Below, piece by piece: positions 1 through 13,300 of a stretch of DNA of 64,000 bases. Origin of the DNA: Phoebastria nigripes (Eukaryota > Chordata > Aves > Procellariiformes > Diomedeidae). The translations under genes were made by a program, and so were the position numbers. The number at the start of each line of letters is the position of its first letter. The first letter of the stretch is position 1. The stretch lies in assembly GCA_035582835.1 (NCBI GenBank), contig JAYKAV010003059.1:394304-458303 (forward strand). The letters are read 5' to 3'. The notes under the pieces were generated by a model. It did not search any database. It was not told where the DNA came from and worked only from the letters and a program-made list of their open reading frames with translations.

Positions 1-13
1 TTTCCATATGCAG

Positions 14-123
14 GTACCTCGTCTATGTACTTCCCAAAGCCTGGAAACTCCGAAAAATCCGCTATTTCTCCAAAGAGTAGTGTGATTTTGGAGAAACACT
101 CAAATCTTCCCAAAAAACAGAAA
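14..123 (+). CDS. Isolated internal exon, possibly of RGS22
   Basis: The 110-nt block is flanked by a CAG acceptor (11-13) and a strong GTGAGT donor (124-129). It is open in only one frame: two bases finish a codon, then 36 codons begin TSSMYFPKPGNSEKS and end NLPKKQK, leaving in phase 0. The peptide is polar, rich in serine and lysine, and shows no domain I recognise. In human, RGS22 lies beyond COX6C in the same transcriptional orientation, so its 3' exons would be expected on this strand at this edge. That attribution is synteny inference only. The preceding exon lies outside the window. The following exon is not certain; a strong acceptor at 2415-2416 in the compatible phase would give two codons and then a stop, but no poly(A) signal follows nearby. 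Confidence 0.4.
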
Positions 124-1772
124 GTGAGTACCAGACTGCCAACAAGTGTGCTTTGAAATTTGGATTCTTAAAAGCTGCTTAAAATTCCTGCTGTCAGTGC
201 TGATGCTCATTAGTAGCAAGTTATCCCACACCAAATCACNTTTAACTGAAGCTGTACAGCCTCAACATGAAGGCAAGATTATTTTTCACTTCAACCATGG
301 CTAGTGGACCTAATTAATGTTGACCAGATGGAATTTTGTTGCAAAATGGTAGTCTCTGAAATGTGGTTATCTAAGCTTTCCAGTTAAAATATTTTAAATA
401 GGAGCATGAGATGACTGGAGGAAGCTCAAACCCCATGGAGTTACTGGCAAGGGCCTGGCACAGAACTAGCAATAGATCATCTCTGCCGAAGCCAATTAAT
501 TATTAGAATGGGAGAAAAAAGTGGGACAGCAAAGAGATCTGATAAAGACAGAAAACCAGATTTTGCTTCAAAGCTTGAATTCCTAGATAGAAGAATCCCC
601 TGGAGGTTTTGTTTTGTTTTTTTAAGCCTATGCTGAAATTAGATGGACTTAAAAAAATTAATAGAACTTGGACTATCGCTCCCCTTCCTTCTCTCCTCCT
701 CCTTCCTTTTCTAATTCTGTTCTTCAACACTGCTATTTTAGGCAAGTTGGTGTCCTGCCCTCGCTAGTCCTCCTAAACTTCCCAGTGCCTGAACACACTC
801 TTCCTGTGGCAGCATTTTCTGTATGTGGCATCAGAGAAAACTGCAGCATTCCTTGGTCTTCCCTCACGTTCTCTTTCTGCCCTCTTATCACCTCCTCTAG
901 TTGCAGTTAAAGTCATCCAGTCACCTTGGACCTTATGCACCTCTGCAGGTGTTACTATATTTCATACATTTATGCCTTTTTGTACTGCAGTTCTGCTTCA
1001 CACGCAGCTATATCAGTGTGGGGAGTCCTTGCGCAGGGGCTTTGGTCCTGCTCTGTAGCTGAGAAACCTCCAGCTGGGCCCAGTGCTCAAAGAGGGCCTA
1101 CAAGGTAGCTGCAGTCCTTGGGGCAGCCCAGCCCAGCAGTACCTGGCCCACCCTGCTATTCAAAACCTGAGTTGCATACCTGCCAGGCATCAGGCTGCGG
1201 TACGGGCAAACACAATGAGAAAGTAGAGATCTTGAGCAGTTTGAGAGGTCTCTCCCACCATCTTCAGTTGCAGCCCGCCCTGCAACACCACTGGAAATTT
1301 GCCAGCCCTGCCTTTCCCTCCCAATAGCTCAAGTGTTCCTACTGCCTTTGAGTGGTTTCCTCTTCTTCCATCATGACCCTCTGGTGGTTCTCCTCAGTCA
1401 TGCTCTCTGCAGTGATCTGATCACTCTGCTGGTGGGGTGAGATATCTACAAAAGACCACCACTGCTCTTGATGGGACAGCTTCTTTCCACTTTGTTGCAG
1501 AGGAGGTCACACCTTGTGTACCAGGTATAAATGGCAACGTGCTGGCAGCGGGGGGCTGCAGGGATGGCCTGTGTGAGGAGAGGCCGGGGCTGCCCCGTGC
1601 CGGACATACGCAGTTCCAGCTGGCTCCAATGGACCCATCACAGGACACAGCTGAGCCCGTCAGCCAAGATGGTGGCACCTCGGGGAAACATTTTTAAGAA
1701 AGAGCAAAGAAAGCCAGAGAGAGGAGCATGGAATAAAAAGAGTGAAAAACAACAGAGGGAACACCAAGACCA

Positions 1773-1842
1773 GAGGAGNTGGAGGTGGAGGTGGAGGCGG
1801 AGGAGGAGGAGGAGGTTGAGGTTGAGGTTGAGGTGGAGGAGG
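1773..1842 (+). repeat. G-rich purine minisatellite (GGTGGA / GGA / GGTTGA units)
   Basis: About 70 bases consist almost entirely of G, A and a few T in short units: GGAGGT units, then GGA triplets, then GGTTGA units. The G-rich strand has many closely spaced GG and GGAGG runs and could form a two-tier quadruplex. Reading frames through it give low-complexity Pro/Gln or Arg/Trp runs and are not genes. An N sits at 1779. Confidence 0.8.
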
Positions 1843-4591
1843 TGCTCTATGGTGGAGCAGATATTCCCTGCAGCCCATGGAGGACCCACGCTGCAGCAGA
1901 GGAAAAGAGTGAGAAGGAAGAAGGGGCTGCCCCTTGCCTCACTGAAGGGACTGAGTGTAACCTGTGGCGATAACAGGGAGGGGAGGAGAGGTGCTTGGAG
2001 TGAACTTGAATCTGGGAAATCTGGAGGAAAAGTGTTTTCTCTAAGTGTGTAAATGTTAGTTTCTTCTTTTTCTTGTTTTTGTTTCCCACTACCCGAATCA
2101 GTAATGGTTTATTCTAATTGGCAATAAATTAATTTCACCAATTCCAGTTCTGTTTTGTCTGCAACAGTAATTGGTAAGCAATCTCCCTGTCTTTATCTTG
2201 ACCCACAAGCTTTCTCTTTCCTGTTTTTCCTCTTTTCTCCCCTTGTCCTGTTGCTGGGGGGAGTGAGTGAGTGAGCAGCTGGGTGGGAGACTGGCTGCTA
2301 GTGAGGGCCAACCCAACCACACTTTGTTTCTCTCTTTTTGATGCATTTATTGAAGAACTGTTCTGACTATTTCAACTGGCTGCAACACAGCAATGACATT
2401 CTGTTACCTTTTGCAGGCAGATTAAAATCTCTCTGAGGAAGGGACTGCAGAGACATTCAATGGAGGTGGGCGGAAGACACAAAAATAATGTGCATGCAAG
2501 GTTTGTACTTACGTTTCCAGAGCAAAGATGACGACTTGGAATATTATTAAGAACCATGGGATGTTAGTCAAGGGCAGAAAAGAAACATCTTACAATGTGT
2601 TCCATATCAACATGACTGTGATACTGACTCCTCCTGTGTTACTCATTTGTTTAATAGTACACCTTGAGGCTCAAATGAGAGTAAGATTCCACTGAAATAT
2701 GCATGGTACAAACAACTAGGTGGTCTTGGTCCTAAAGATCTTATAATCAAACCCATTTCTTCAGTGCCTGATCTAATGAATAAGTAAAACACTGCATTGA
2801 ACTGACAGCCCTGAAGCAGTGTGTCTTGGCACACTAAGCTCTCAGTACTGCAATTCACGCAACTTCTATTTATCAAGGATAACTCATGAGGTGTCTGAGC
2901 TATCGTAAAATCAAACCCTGTTGTGGTTTGCTACCAATCCAGTCTGATTCCTGGCCCAAAGTACACCTTCTGCCTCATTTCTGAGTTTTGATCCACGAGA
3001 AAGGCTTAAAATACATCAGGATACAGATGTGATTGAGAACTTCTGTAAAACATCATTCCTCCCAAGGTATTATTCACCAGAAAGTTGCAGGAGCTCATAG
3101 CTCTTGTGTAGCTCTCCCTACTTTCTTGCTTCTTTTTACAATTTTAAGAGTTTTAAAAAGAATTGGGGCAGAATTGATGTTGGGACTAGGGCCAAAGGAT
3201 TAATTGGGGAGTTAAGAGGGGGCAGGGGCAGAATTAACTGCTAGGCAGGGAACTGGATGATGATAGACCTCTCCATGTTTTTCAGACCACTTTAAACACC
3301 AGTCCCCAGCCACGAAGTTGTTGGCTCCGTTCTTCTCTACATGTGTGTAATGCATGTAAGAGAAGGGCAGATGAGTGAGCTCCAGCTTGCTGAGTTCCCA
3401 AGGACTACCCCTGAGTTAGGGATGGGATTGTCTTCCACTACCCCCCCCAACCTCTTGGACAAGAATAACAAGCCATGCAGCCCCCTCTCAGTTGTCAGAA
3501 GTAAAGATCCTTCACTTGGAGATCTTAGATCATACTGCTAAGGACCATTCATGAGTGCTTTCCTCCTCAGTGTGGAGTGACAGCTAAGGATAACTAATAG
3601 TATTTTTCTTTTTCACTCTTGACACAATGACCAAGAATTGTATGGGATTTCCATTGGGAGTTGCTTCAGAGAGGCTGGCAGGGAGGAGAGACACTCTCTT
3701 TTATGAATGTAGCTGCCCTGCTCATATATCCTCGCAGAAGGAGCAAGGGAGATCATTAGTTCAGTTCCTACTTTCCCCACAGTTCAGAGACAGAGCTTGC
3801 TTCATGCTTATCTCCATTCCTTCTGTGTTTGGGTTGTTTGCTCGTGTGACATTACCTGAGAAAGACGTCTTGGGTGGAAGCCACAAGGGAGTAAAACATA
3901 AAATTCTTGTCCCTGTTTTTCATGTTTTCCCAATTTTCACAGATGCACTAAACTTTAATGCTCAGTACATCTGAGGAGGGTGGAACGTAGCATCTTGTAG
4001 TGAGCAGAGCACATGTAGTACTGTGTGGCCTACCACTCATTAATGTGAAAGACAAAGAAGAATCATGAAATGACATAAATGCAGTGATGTATGTCAGTCT
4101 AAAAAACACATGAAAGGCCACCTTCTACTGCTGTGGTCAGTACAGTGCATGCAACCAAATGCTGGCGCGCAGCAGTCAGTTTCTGTTTTGTTGTATTCTT
4201 GCCTTCATGGCATTTTGAGACAGTTAAATAACGTGTAGACAATGCTTATCTTATGCTGGTAGCTTTGACTTGAATCATACTTGGATTACTTCTAAAATGA
4301 AAAATATTATCCAGATATTTGTCACAGATGATAAAACTCCTTGTGAATATGTTCCAGCCTTGCCAAATTGTTAACAAAAATTTACCAGCCCCCATGCAAA
4401 AACTACTGTCCCAGACAGTTACTATGATTAATACCATACACGTCTATCAAACTTAAAAACAAACAAAAAAATGTACTTCATGTACTTCAATGAGTGAGTA
4501 GAATTTTGCAAACTGGCTCTATCCACTCAAAGTTCTGCAAACCGATGATAACCCTCAATCCAGCTTGCAGTTCTGTCTCCATGTTAACTGA

Positions 4592-4636
4592 AATATATAT
4601 GTGTGTATATACGTGTGTATATACACACACATGCAC
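4592..4636. repeat. TG/TA/CA microsatellite with self-complementary arms
   Basis: Alternating purine-pyrimidine dinucleotides run TA, then TG, then TA, then CA. The TG half is complementary to the CA half, so the block can fold back on itself. Confidence 0.8.
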
Positions 4637-7600
4637 AGTCATTTATAGGCCATGTCTTTAGTATGCAACTGAGGAGGATCACATGTATTAGTAATGCTAG
4701 AAATACGTGTCATATCATTATGCACGTTTTATGTGTTAATTTTAAAGAAATATTGAACAATTGGACAAGGAATATATTAAGAGACAGGGACCCTTTCATT
4801 TCTGGGCTACTGAATCTAATCTGATGCAACAGCAGATACCCCATAACTGCTATTTGGTGATACATCTGAAAAGGAATAGTGGTTTTAGTCTCGTCCTGAG
4901 GGACCAAGTAATGACTATGGCCAGTTCCAGCAGAGAGCCTGAGAACTGAACAGGTATAGAGACTAACTGAATGTTATTGTTCTAAATGATTACTCTATAT
5001 CACTTCAGAAAGCTTGCACTGCTATTGCCTTTTTATCTTGTTCTTGAGATCTATTCTCTCTCAGGTTGCTGATCTACCACCTATGTTAGCACAGCAGTTT
5101 TAAAGGGCTAGAAAAGTTTTACGCAACAACCCTAGCACCTCTCCGTTTAGATAACTAAAACTTTATTCCTTGTTTATTTTAACTACGTATACTTCGGGAC
5201 CCTCAGAAGTCTGCAGCAGAACAACAGTTCTCTGTGGAGTTTGCTGCTACAGACAACAAAAACAATTTTCTTTTCGGAAACCTGCAAACCTAGAAACTCT
5301 TCTGGATGGATTTATGCTCTAGTGGCATTCAAAACACACAATCCAACCATATTCATTCAGACTTATTTTTGTTGTTTACTCCCAAGTAATGCAACATATT
5401 GGGACTATTTTGGAATTTTTTTAAGNCGTCATTTGGATTCGTAAATATTTACACTTAGATGCTATTACTGTGTATTTCACTTTTCTCTCATCAGACCTGG
5501 CATGCTTATTAAAACATTTTATAATCTTTGAGGGTGCAGTCCTGAAGTTGCTTATTCAAATACTTTTGATATCAACACAAGCTGTGACTACGCACTTCAG
5601 GAAGGGGCTTTATACATTTTGCTTTGACTTCTCTCCTGCTACTGCATGACACAAAGTATCAGACTATGAGATGAATTCCTGAAAATATGTAGTGCTGGAT
5701 TAAGTTATTAAGGTGCACACTTACAATAGTTTACAAGAGTGGTAGTGGTGGTCACCAGGCCATTTAAAAAGGGGCAAAATGCTTTCTCATTTGTGTCTGT
5801 ACAATGCTGCTCTGCCATTGCCTCTGTACTCCTCATGATCTCTTTTTAGTGGCTGTTTCTTAAAGTACTATTAATGGAAAAGGTCTTAGACTCTGAGCTG
5901 TGGATTCGTTTACCCCTTTCAAGGTGTGGAAATCTAGTATTTAATCATCAGGCATTGAGATCAGCAACAAAGAGGGGTGCTTTGCAGACACAGCAGTAGA
6001 CCAGATTCAGCAGACCCAGTTTCTGTTATTGGTTCTCTTATTATACAGTACTGGGTGGCCAAGGCCAGACTGGTTTGTGCCACACCTTCTACATCTTTTA
6101 CACGAGAAGAATCGTTGTGACTCACTTTGCAAATATGTTTGACTTAAAAAAAGAGAAACCTGCATTAATGAAGTCTACAGATAAAAGCGTCAATGAACTG
6201 GGTATTTTCATAAATGTGGGACCCTCAGTTTCCTGCTGTTGAGAGTACTGAAAAATGGCAGGTGTCCCTTCATTGCTCCTTCGTGCCTTTAGCCCTATAC
6301 AGTGTTACAGACTTGGGGACATTTTCTCTTCTCTACCACTTGTACGCTTATGAAATGGACAGCCTCAATCCCACTCAACACTATTGCTCTAGTCAAAACT
6401 AATGACTGACTGACCTTGTGTGTGTGTAAAAGTGATTGAAAAGAGACCAGATGTTTCAAAGTTCTGTCCCACACTCAGAAAAGAAAATCCTTAAATTGTT
6501 TATGTTTCTAATGTTAAATACTGGGCCAAACTGATCACTGTGCAGCTGTATGTGGCCAATGGAGCTGCAGTAATCCAGCTTGAATTTGACCTGTTTAAAT
6601 TGTCCCATTACATTCAACTGATGATTTTTGTTACTGCCTTTTTATAGAAATGCCTTTAGTCAGTCATGAATCATGTCTGAATACAGCTAAGATGGGGTTA
6701 ACTGGTATTTTTTTTAAGCTTATGGAATATTGCTGGTTTTAATACATTCAGTAGTTGCTGTAAAAATGTTAGGGAAAGACAGGTTTGATCAAAAATTTTA
6801 GGTCTGGATCTGTACTCACAGTTCAAACCTACCTCTAATGGCCTGATTTGGAGCATTCCCAGGATTTCAGAGAGTTATAATTCACATCTGTGTTTCTAAC
6901 TCCTTCATGCATGATTGTTTGAATGTGCACTTTTGGAACAAGTCCATGTCTAATAGGCTAAATTGTAGTTCCCAAATCAGAAGCCACATGGTATTGCTAT
7001 ATAGTTTTTTATTTTTCCTCTTATTATGTAGCCTTCAAATAAGGTTCTGTCAGTCCAGCACATTGGATTAATACAAAACACCAAAGTCTACACTTTCTAC
7101 CTACCTGCTAATGAACTCACACATTTTGATTTCTACCAGTGATTTAGTAAAGCATTTGCACAATGGCCACAATGGATTCTTCTCTGCCAAGTAATAATTT
7201 ATCAGAGCACTGGAGCAGATTGGAATTATGCAGGACCCACTAAGCTGTCCTAGTATGGTAAGGGCAGTCAAGGTATAGATGAGATTCTCTTATTTTTAAT
7301 ATTCTTTGAGCCAAGCTAATTTATATATCAAGCGCAGGCTGCATTTACTTGGATTTTCCTCTATTTCTCTACTAATTAAAATATTTTAGTTTTATGGTAT
7401 GTGTTTTATGGTTTATGGTATTCACATTTTAACATATGTGAAAGCGTTGACAACAGCATTGCTTATTCCACATGTTAATTATGTATTTGTTCAGAGTATG
7501 CTGGTGAACTGTGTGCATTTCTCACGTTAAGTTTTCATTTCATGTCAAAGGAAAAGTGGAAATGTAGTAAGTGGATTTGTGCTTTTAATTTTAGATATTT

Positions 7601-8127
7601 CTTTTTCCTCTAAAACCATCTTGTACATGATTCCTCTGTACCATATGCGTTTGAAAATCTTTTGTTGGCAAGAAGTTTAAAAAGAAAGTAATACACGCTT
7701 CTCAGAAAAGGATTTTTGAACAAAGCAAAGCAATTGTGCCATTAATGAGAAAGTTAAATGAAACAAATGACAAGGCAAGCAAGAAAAAAACACAGCATCA
7801 CACTCAAGGAATGCACCGGCACACAATAGCTTATGCAATATTCCCCATCTGTCAAAGTCAGTAAATACAGAGATTTCATTGGAAATATTCATTATAATAG
7901 GCCATGGTGCCTATGACTCAGTAAATGCAATCAACAAGCTTTTAGCATTCTTAGTAGTTTTCACCTGTAGGCAACTAAATGAATTTCATCCCAGCTGTGA
8001 GACCCAACTGATCAGTACTGGTTTTGTAAACCCCAGACCCTGATTGGTTTGAATACCACTCATTCCTGGAAAAGGTACTTTGGGAATTGGATCTGTCACA
8101 TCTCTAGAGTAATTGACGCCTTTACAG

Positions 8128-8240
8128 TTTTGTATGTGTATATGTGTGTGCAGGCATGTATACATGTCTATAAAATCTATACTTCATGGATTTGTGTGTG
8201 CTTGTGTGCATATATATACACACTGTACACATATATGCAT
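8128..8240. repeat. Imperfect TG/TA-rich microsatellite
   Basis: Interrupted runs of GTATATGTGTG and ATATATACACAC type are spread over about 110 bases. Overlapping open frames are made of this low-complexity sequence and were not called. Confidence 0.65.
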
Positions 8241-8873
8241 AAAATTACCGTGTTTGGTAAACTATTTTACTGTCATAATCACACAGGGCTTAAGTTTGGT
8301 GTGTATCATCTTTTTCCTAATACAATATTCCCACCATTTTCTTCTGTGTATTTTTTTTGAAATTAAGGTCTTTGTGTTTCATTAAAATGTTTGGGTTTGT
8401 ACTCACTTGCATTTGAGAGGACAGAGCCACTACACTTGCTTTGTTTGAGGAATATGGCTCTTTCCAGAGGTCTGCATGGCTGCTGGAAAGAGAAAATAAA
8501 TGCACTTTTTGGGAGTTCTTTTTCCTCTAGAAAGCATATGCAAGAAAAAATTAACTTTCTCTGTGTTTTTTCTCCCAAATGAGAAAGTAATTAACAGCAC
8601 GTGTTGGGCCATTCACTAAAGACTACAATAAATGATTTACTATTTTCAAGCTAATGAACTGAATGCTTGATCTAAAAAAGGAGAGTGTGTATGATTGTGT
8701 TCATCTTCCAGTTATGACCTTCCAGTTCAAAGATCATCTTAACTGCTGGCTGCCTGATCCTGAAATTTGCTGAATGTATTGAAACTCATTCTCTTAATTC
8801 ACATCTCCAGAGGTCCTCAGCACCTGGCAGTAGTAGGCCTTCGGAAAACTGTCCAAAGGACGAAAACAGTGAT

Positions 8874-8896
8874 CTTTTTTTTTTTTTTTTTTTTTT
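8874..8896 (+). repeat. Poly-T tract
   Basis: An uninterrupted run of more than 20 T, followed by a G. It could be a simple tract or the reverse-strand tail of an old retrotransposed sequence, but no source sequence is visible next to it. Confidence 0.7.
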
Positions 8897-10298
8897 GAGT
8901 GAAACACCAGGAAAGCATGGCTTTGTCACTGCAGCTCCCCACGAAAGTATATTAAAAAAAACCAAAGCAAAACAAAATCAAAACACAGAAATACATAGAC
9001 TTAGTTGGACTTGCCAAGGTAATGTAGTACTAATCACAGATTGTATTCCGAGACAATAGTTAAGCATTGGAAACAAACTGCTCAGAGAGCTTTGGTATCC
9101 TTATTGTCATCAGAGGGGTTCTAAAAACAGATAAGATATGCACATCTGCCAGGAATGACTAAGTATTTTCAGACTCATATTGGGGCAGGGGAGTGAGTAG
9201 ATGAACTCTTGAGGGACTTATTTTCTCTGAATCCATATTCAGGTTGTTCTGAATGCAAAAGCTTAGCCTCTGCTAAGGAATCTTANGAGAGTCAAGGGCC
9301 ATGACACTTCATTTGCTCTGCACCCGAAACTCCCACTGAAGCCAATTATTCAATCTAATTTAACAAAGACCACAGCTTCTCTGGCTGTGCAATTGTTGGT
9401 AACCATCAACAAACTGATTCATCTACAATTGGGCCAAATGTTACAAAATCTGTTTCTGAGTTCTTGTTTGTACCCCCATCATAAGATTACACCAAAATTA
9501 AAGCATGCAGTACTTGAACTAACTTCAAAGGCTGAGCTTGCACTTCTAGCTAGTTCAGCCTTTTTATTGGTTCATGTTTTCCATTTGGCTTCAACATCCT
9601 GTTCCTTACTGATGCCCTTCTAGAGTTTCATTTACAAATATTACGTCCCTGTTTAGTGAGCCATGCTAATTAATACTGTGGTGGAGGCTATGGATTATAG
9701 TAATCTCATGCCTCCTGCTTGGAAAAACGCTGCAATTTTTCCAGACGTTTACATGTAATGCCGTATTGAACATGGCCAAATTTGTCTTAGGAAAATGTAC
9801 CCTGAACTCATTTAATCAAAATATATTTAACTAAGGTTGCTTATGCTGTTATCTATTGCCAGTTTTGTTAATCATGAAGCTCAAAAATTTCAATGCAGTA
9901 GAAACCTGAGATCCACAATTTCCTAATTAGATTATTTCAAACAAAACAGTAAAGTTAAAACAGGATGGTTTAAGTATACATATTTTTAAAAGTTTATGCC
10001 AATAACAAGTTTGTTAAAAAAACACGAACAGATGATTTGACTACTTTCTGGAAGCCTCACACATCTGACTGTGCCTCACCTTTCAAACCTGGGACCACAG
10101 TCTGACATGGATTTTAGCTCCACTGGGCATTTTGTAGTCAGAGACTCCCTGACTGCTGGGACTTCAAGTGTTGCCAAAGTTATGATTGTAAAGAAAATCT
10201 TTATATTTGCAGTACCATCAAATATCAATAAAAGCTATGGAGCCTTTACACAACATAGTGTAAATAAACAAAAGCAATGGCATTTTTTAGGAAGAGGG

Positions 10299-10390
10299 GA
10301 TATCTTTTATTAGACCAGGTGATGTAATCGGAAACAACGGACAAGCTTTCAGGCTCACAATTTGTTCACCAGGTCATAAAGAGGTCAAGA
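10299..10390 (+). repeat. Interspersed repeat resembling a common sauropsid element
   Basis: The block starts with TATCTTTTATTAGACCA and continues to ACAAGCTTTCAGGCTCACA about 25 bases later. This combination recalls an element that recurs widely in turtle and crocodilian genomes, where the same two phrases occur in this order. Identification is from memory of the pattern. The copy is diverged and its ends are approximate. Confidence 0.4.
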
Positions 10391-13300
10391 AATACATCAT
10401 CTCTGTGGTACTTGTTATTTTATTTTTATTTTTAATTGTGTTCATGAACTCTCTTTTCATAAACGGACACAATTTGGTTGATGTGACTGCAGTATGATGA
10501 TACAAATCACAACAAATCTGAAAGAGACACCCCCCACTCCTAGACTGTCACTTCAGACCCAGAAAGGAAAACTTGCCAACATCTCATAACACTTACCATG
10601 TCATCACCTCAACATGAATTAAAACAGACTAAAATGAGAGGTTTATAAACCTATGAGAAAAGGTCTAAAAACTTGCCACAGGAAACAATTGCAAAAGTGG
10701 CACTTTACACATAACCTGGGCCAGTCAGAATGAGCTCTGTATTGTACTGGGTAAATTGAATAAAGGGCATAGATGTCTCTAGGTTAAATCCTATACCTGC
10801 AAATTTTTAGGTGTCACTCTCTCGGGGTGCAGTCCCTAACCTGAGCAAGGCCTCTTCTCCTCTCTGCGCAGCTCACTCCTCTGAGAGGAGCATATTGAGC
10901 CAAGAGCTGCCCAGAGCAAGCATGTTGAACCTAACCAAGGAAGGGGCCAAATGTAGTGCCTTGTGGAAAGTGAGTCCAATCTTCTATTTGAAGGCTTTCC
11001 CACTTCACAGCCACTGTTTTACACCCACAGATAAGTTGGTCTGTCATTTTCTGTGAGAATTAATTCCTTGAACAAAATTATAGCTGTATGAAAAGCAGCA
11101 GTTGGCCACTTCTTGCCTTCCTTGAGGTCAGATGATCACTGGTCAAATCTAGGAAAAACAGAAGCTAACAAAAGGTCTGGTCTAAACTCTATCAAGGTAT
11201 GAAGAACACTCCTTGTTTCAATGGCTTTGGACTACTGAAGGGTACCCATGAATCTTCTGCTCAGACTTACTGTAACGCATCCATGATCAAGGAGGAGAGT
11301 ACTGGTAAATGTACCAGGTGCTTGCATGTACAGACTCACCAGGATTGCCGGGCAGGTCATGCAGACGTTGTCTGCTACACGATAGTTTCCATATGGTACA
11401 TGATGTTTGGAGCTAGAGAATTTCACCTTGTGTCACAGCACATCAACCAAACTGTGCTTTGAAAAGGAGTGTGAAAAGCTTGGCCTTTTGTCCTCATGTT
11501 GTGCTCCTTGCTTTCATTTTCAAAAGGAGAAACTCTGCTCCCACGCTGTTTCTCACCAGGGCACTTTCTGGAGCTGAACCCAGGCTAGGGATGCTTGTGG
11601 CCTACATCTGATGGGCTGTCAGTTGCTAAGGTGGGACTGTAGAGACTGAATTACACGTAACAATTTTGTGTGTTGACTGGTTAAACTGTNGATTGGAGTA
11701 TTTGTCTGTAAAGTGGTTTAACTCCACAGGTTCCTGGCTGGAAAAACAAGGATGAGGAATGAAAAAATTTTCTCAGAGTAAGGCATCTCTCAGCAAATAC
11801 AGAGGAGTGAAGGAACAGTATAAAAACATTGTCTTTGATAACTTTATTTCCATTGCAGACAGGCTACATATGTTTAAAAACACAAAAGACAAAAGAATCC
11901 CAGCAACATTTTAACGGATTTGAGCAAGGAACAGGGACTGGAAGGAGGTGTTTCAGTGGGTGTGGTTTTGTTTTTTCCTAAGAAATCAGATGATAATGTA
12001 GAACGTTTCTGGCAATGAATGATGAAGTTAACTTGTCTAAGTCAAACTTTTAAGTAAGAATGACACTTATATAGTGTATTACTTGTTTAAAAATCCAGTT
12101 TATCTAAACAAGGTTTTCCTGGTGCTGAAATAAGCAGTGTATCTATTTCAGATAGGCCCTCTGAACCTGGAGGACTTCAGAGTGAGAACAATTAATACAG
12201 AACCACACTCTAGTTCAGAAAAAAAAAGTGGAAAAAAAGTATCACATGAATATTAATGTCTGAGCTGTGGAACCTGGTGTGTTTTCTAGTTCTTGGGCCT
12301 GAATGCACACATCAGCCACGTCTTGACCACAAGTTGGGAACTTGGGAAATAGCTGAGTCTCTTTTTTTTAACAATATAGCTCACGATGGTACCAAACACA
12401 AAATTCATGTAATTGTATCACTATGTGGTGTGTATAAAAATACCAAAATCTGTCGCTTTACAAGTTGAACAAAACTTAAGAAATTGCTTTTTTTGAGATT
12501 TTTCTATTTCAGAAGCATGCATAAAATCAACAAAGGCTTGTGAAATCCCTGTCTGCTCCATTTATTCTAATTTGAACTTTTGTTTTTTTTTTTCTCCTTT
12601 GTTTATAATGCCCTTTTGGAAGTACAAAAATATTTTTCTTCCCCCTACTAATTTTGACTTTTTCCATTTAGGAATCATTGATTCACCCTTATTTTTTGTA
12701 CAGCTGCCATTCCAATTCTGTTAAACAACTTCTTGTGCCACAATATCTTTGTTTGTTCCACAGCACCATTGATTGATGTCGACACAGCCGTGGTAAGAGA
12801 GTATTTGATTAGTTAATTTCTGGCACTGAAACAGGAGGAGGAGCACAAATGTATGCATTTTCATATGTGGCACATAGCATTGTTTAATTTTTTTTTTCTT
12901 TTGTGACAGAGAGGTAGATTTTATAATAAACTATTTAGGAATGNAGCTGGCTCAGGGGATTGCTGATGTCCCATGTGATCTTTTTCCAGTAGATTTTTGG
13001 TTCTAATTTGATCCAGATTATGATTATCTAAAGACTTTCTGTGGCATATGCAAAATCACTTGATTGTCACAGTTCTGTTCCTAGTCGGCTCCAGTCCACA
13101 CCACAGAAAGTACAGTCCTAAGTATCACAGCTGGCACTCTTTGTGGAAGAGGCAAGGATTCACTGCCTAAATTTGCTCTCCCTAAAGTCAGAGGTAAATT
13201 TTATTTTAAATTTCAATGGAGCATAAGCAAGAAATGATTTAGCATTAATGCCTTCCTTCACTCCTCAAAAGACGATCCCTTTCAAGGACACCATGAAGAA

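Noticed and set aside
1531..2052. 173-codon plus-strand open frame
   Set aside because: It runs through the G-rich repeat and an N, is Arg-rich low complexity in its centre, and lacks splice or domain support.
3627..3974. 115-codon plus-strand open frame
   Set aside because: No domain, no splice-site chain and composition like random translation of this region.
8049..8385. Overlapping plus-strand open frames of 90-103 codons
   Set aside because: They are made by translation of the TG/TA microsatellite.
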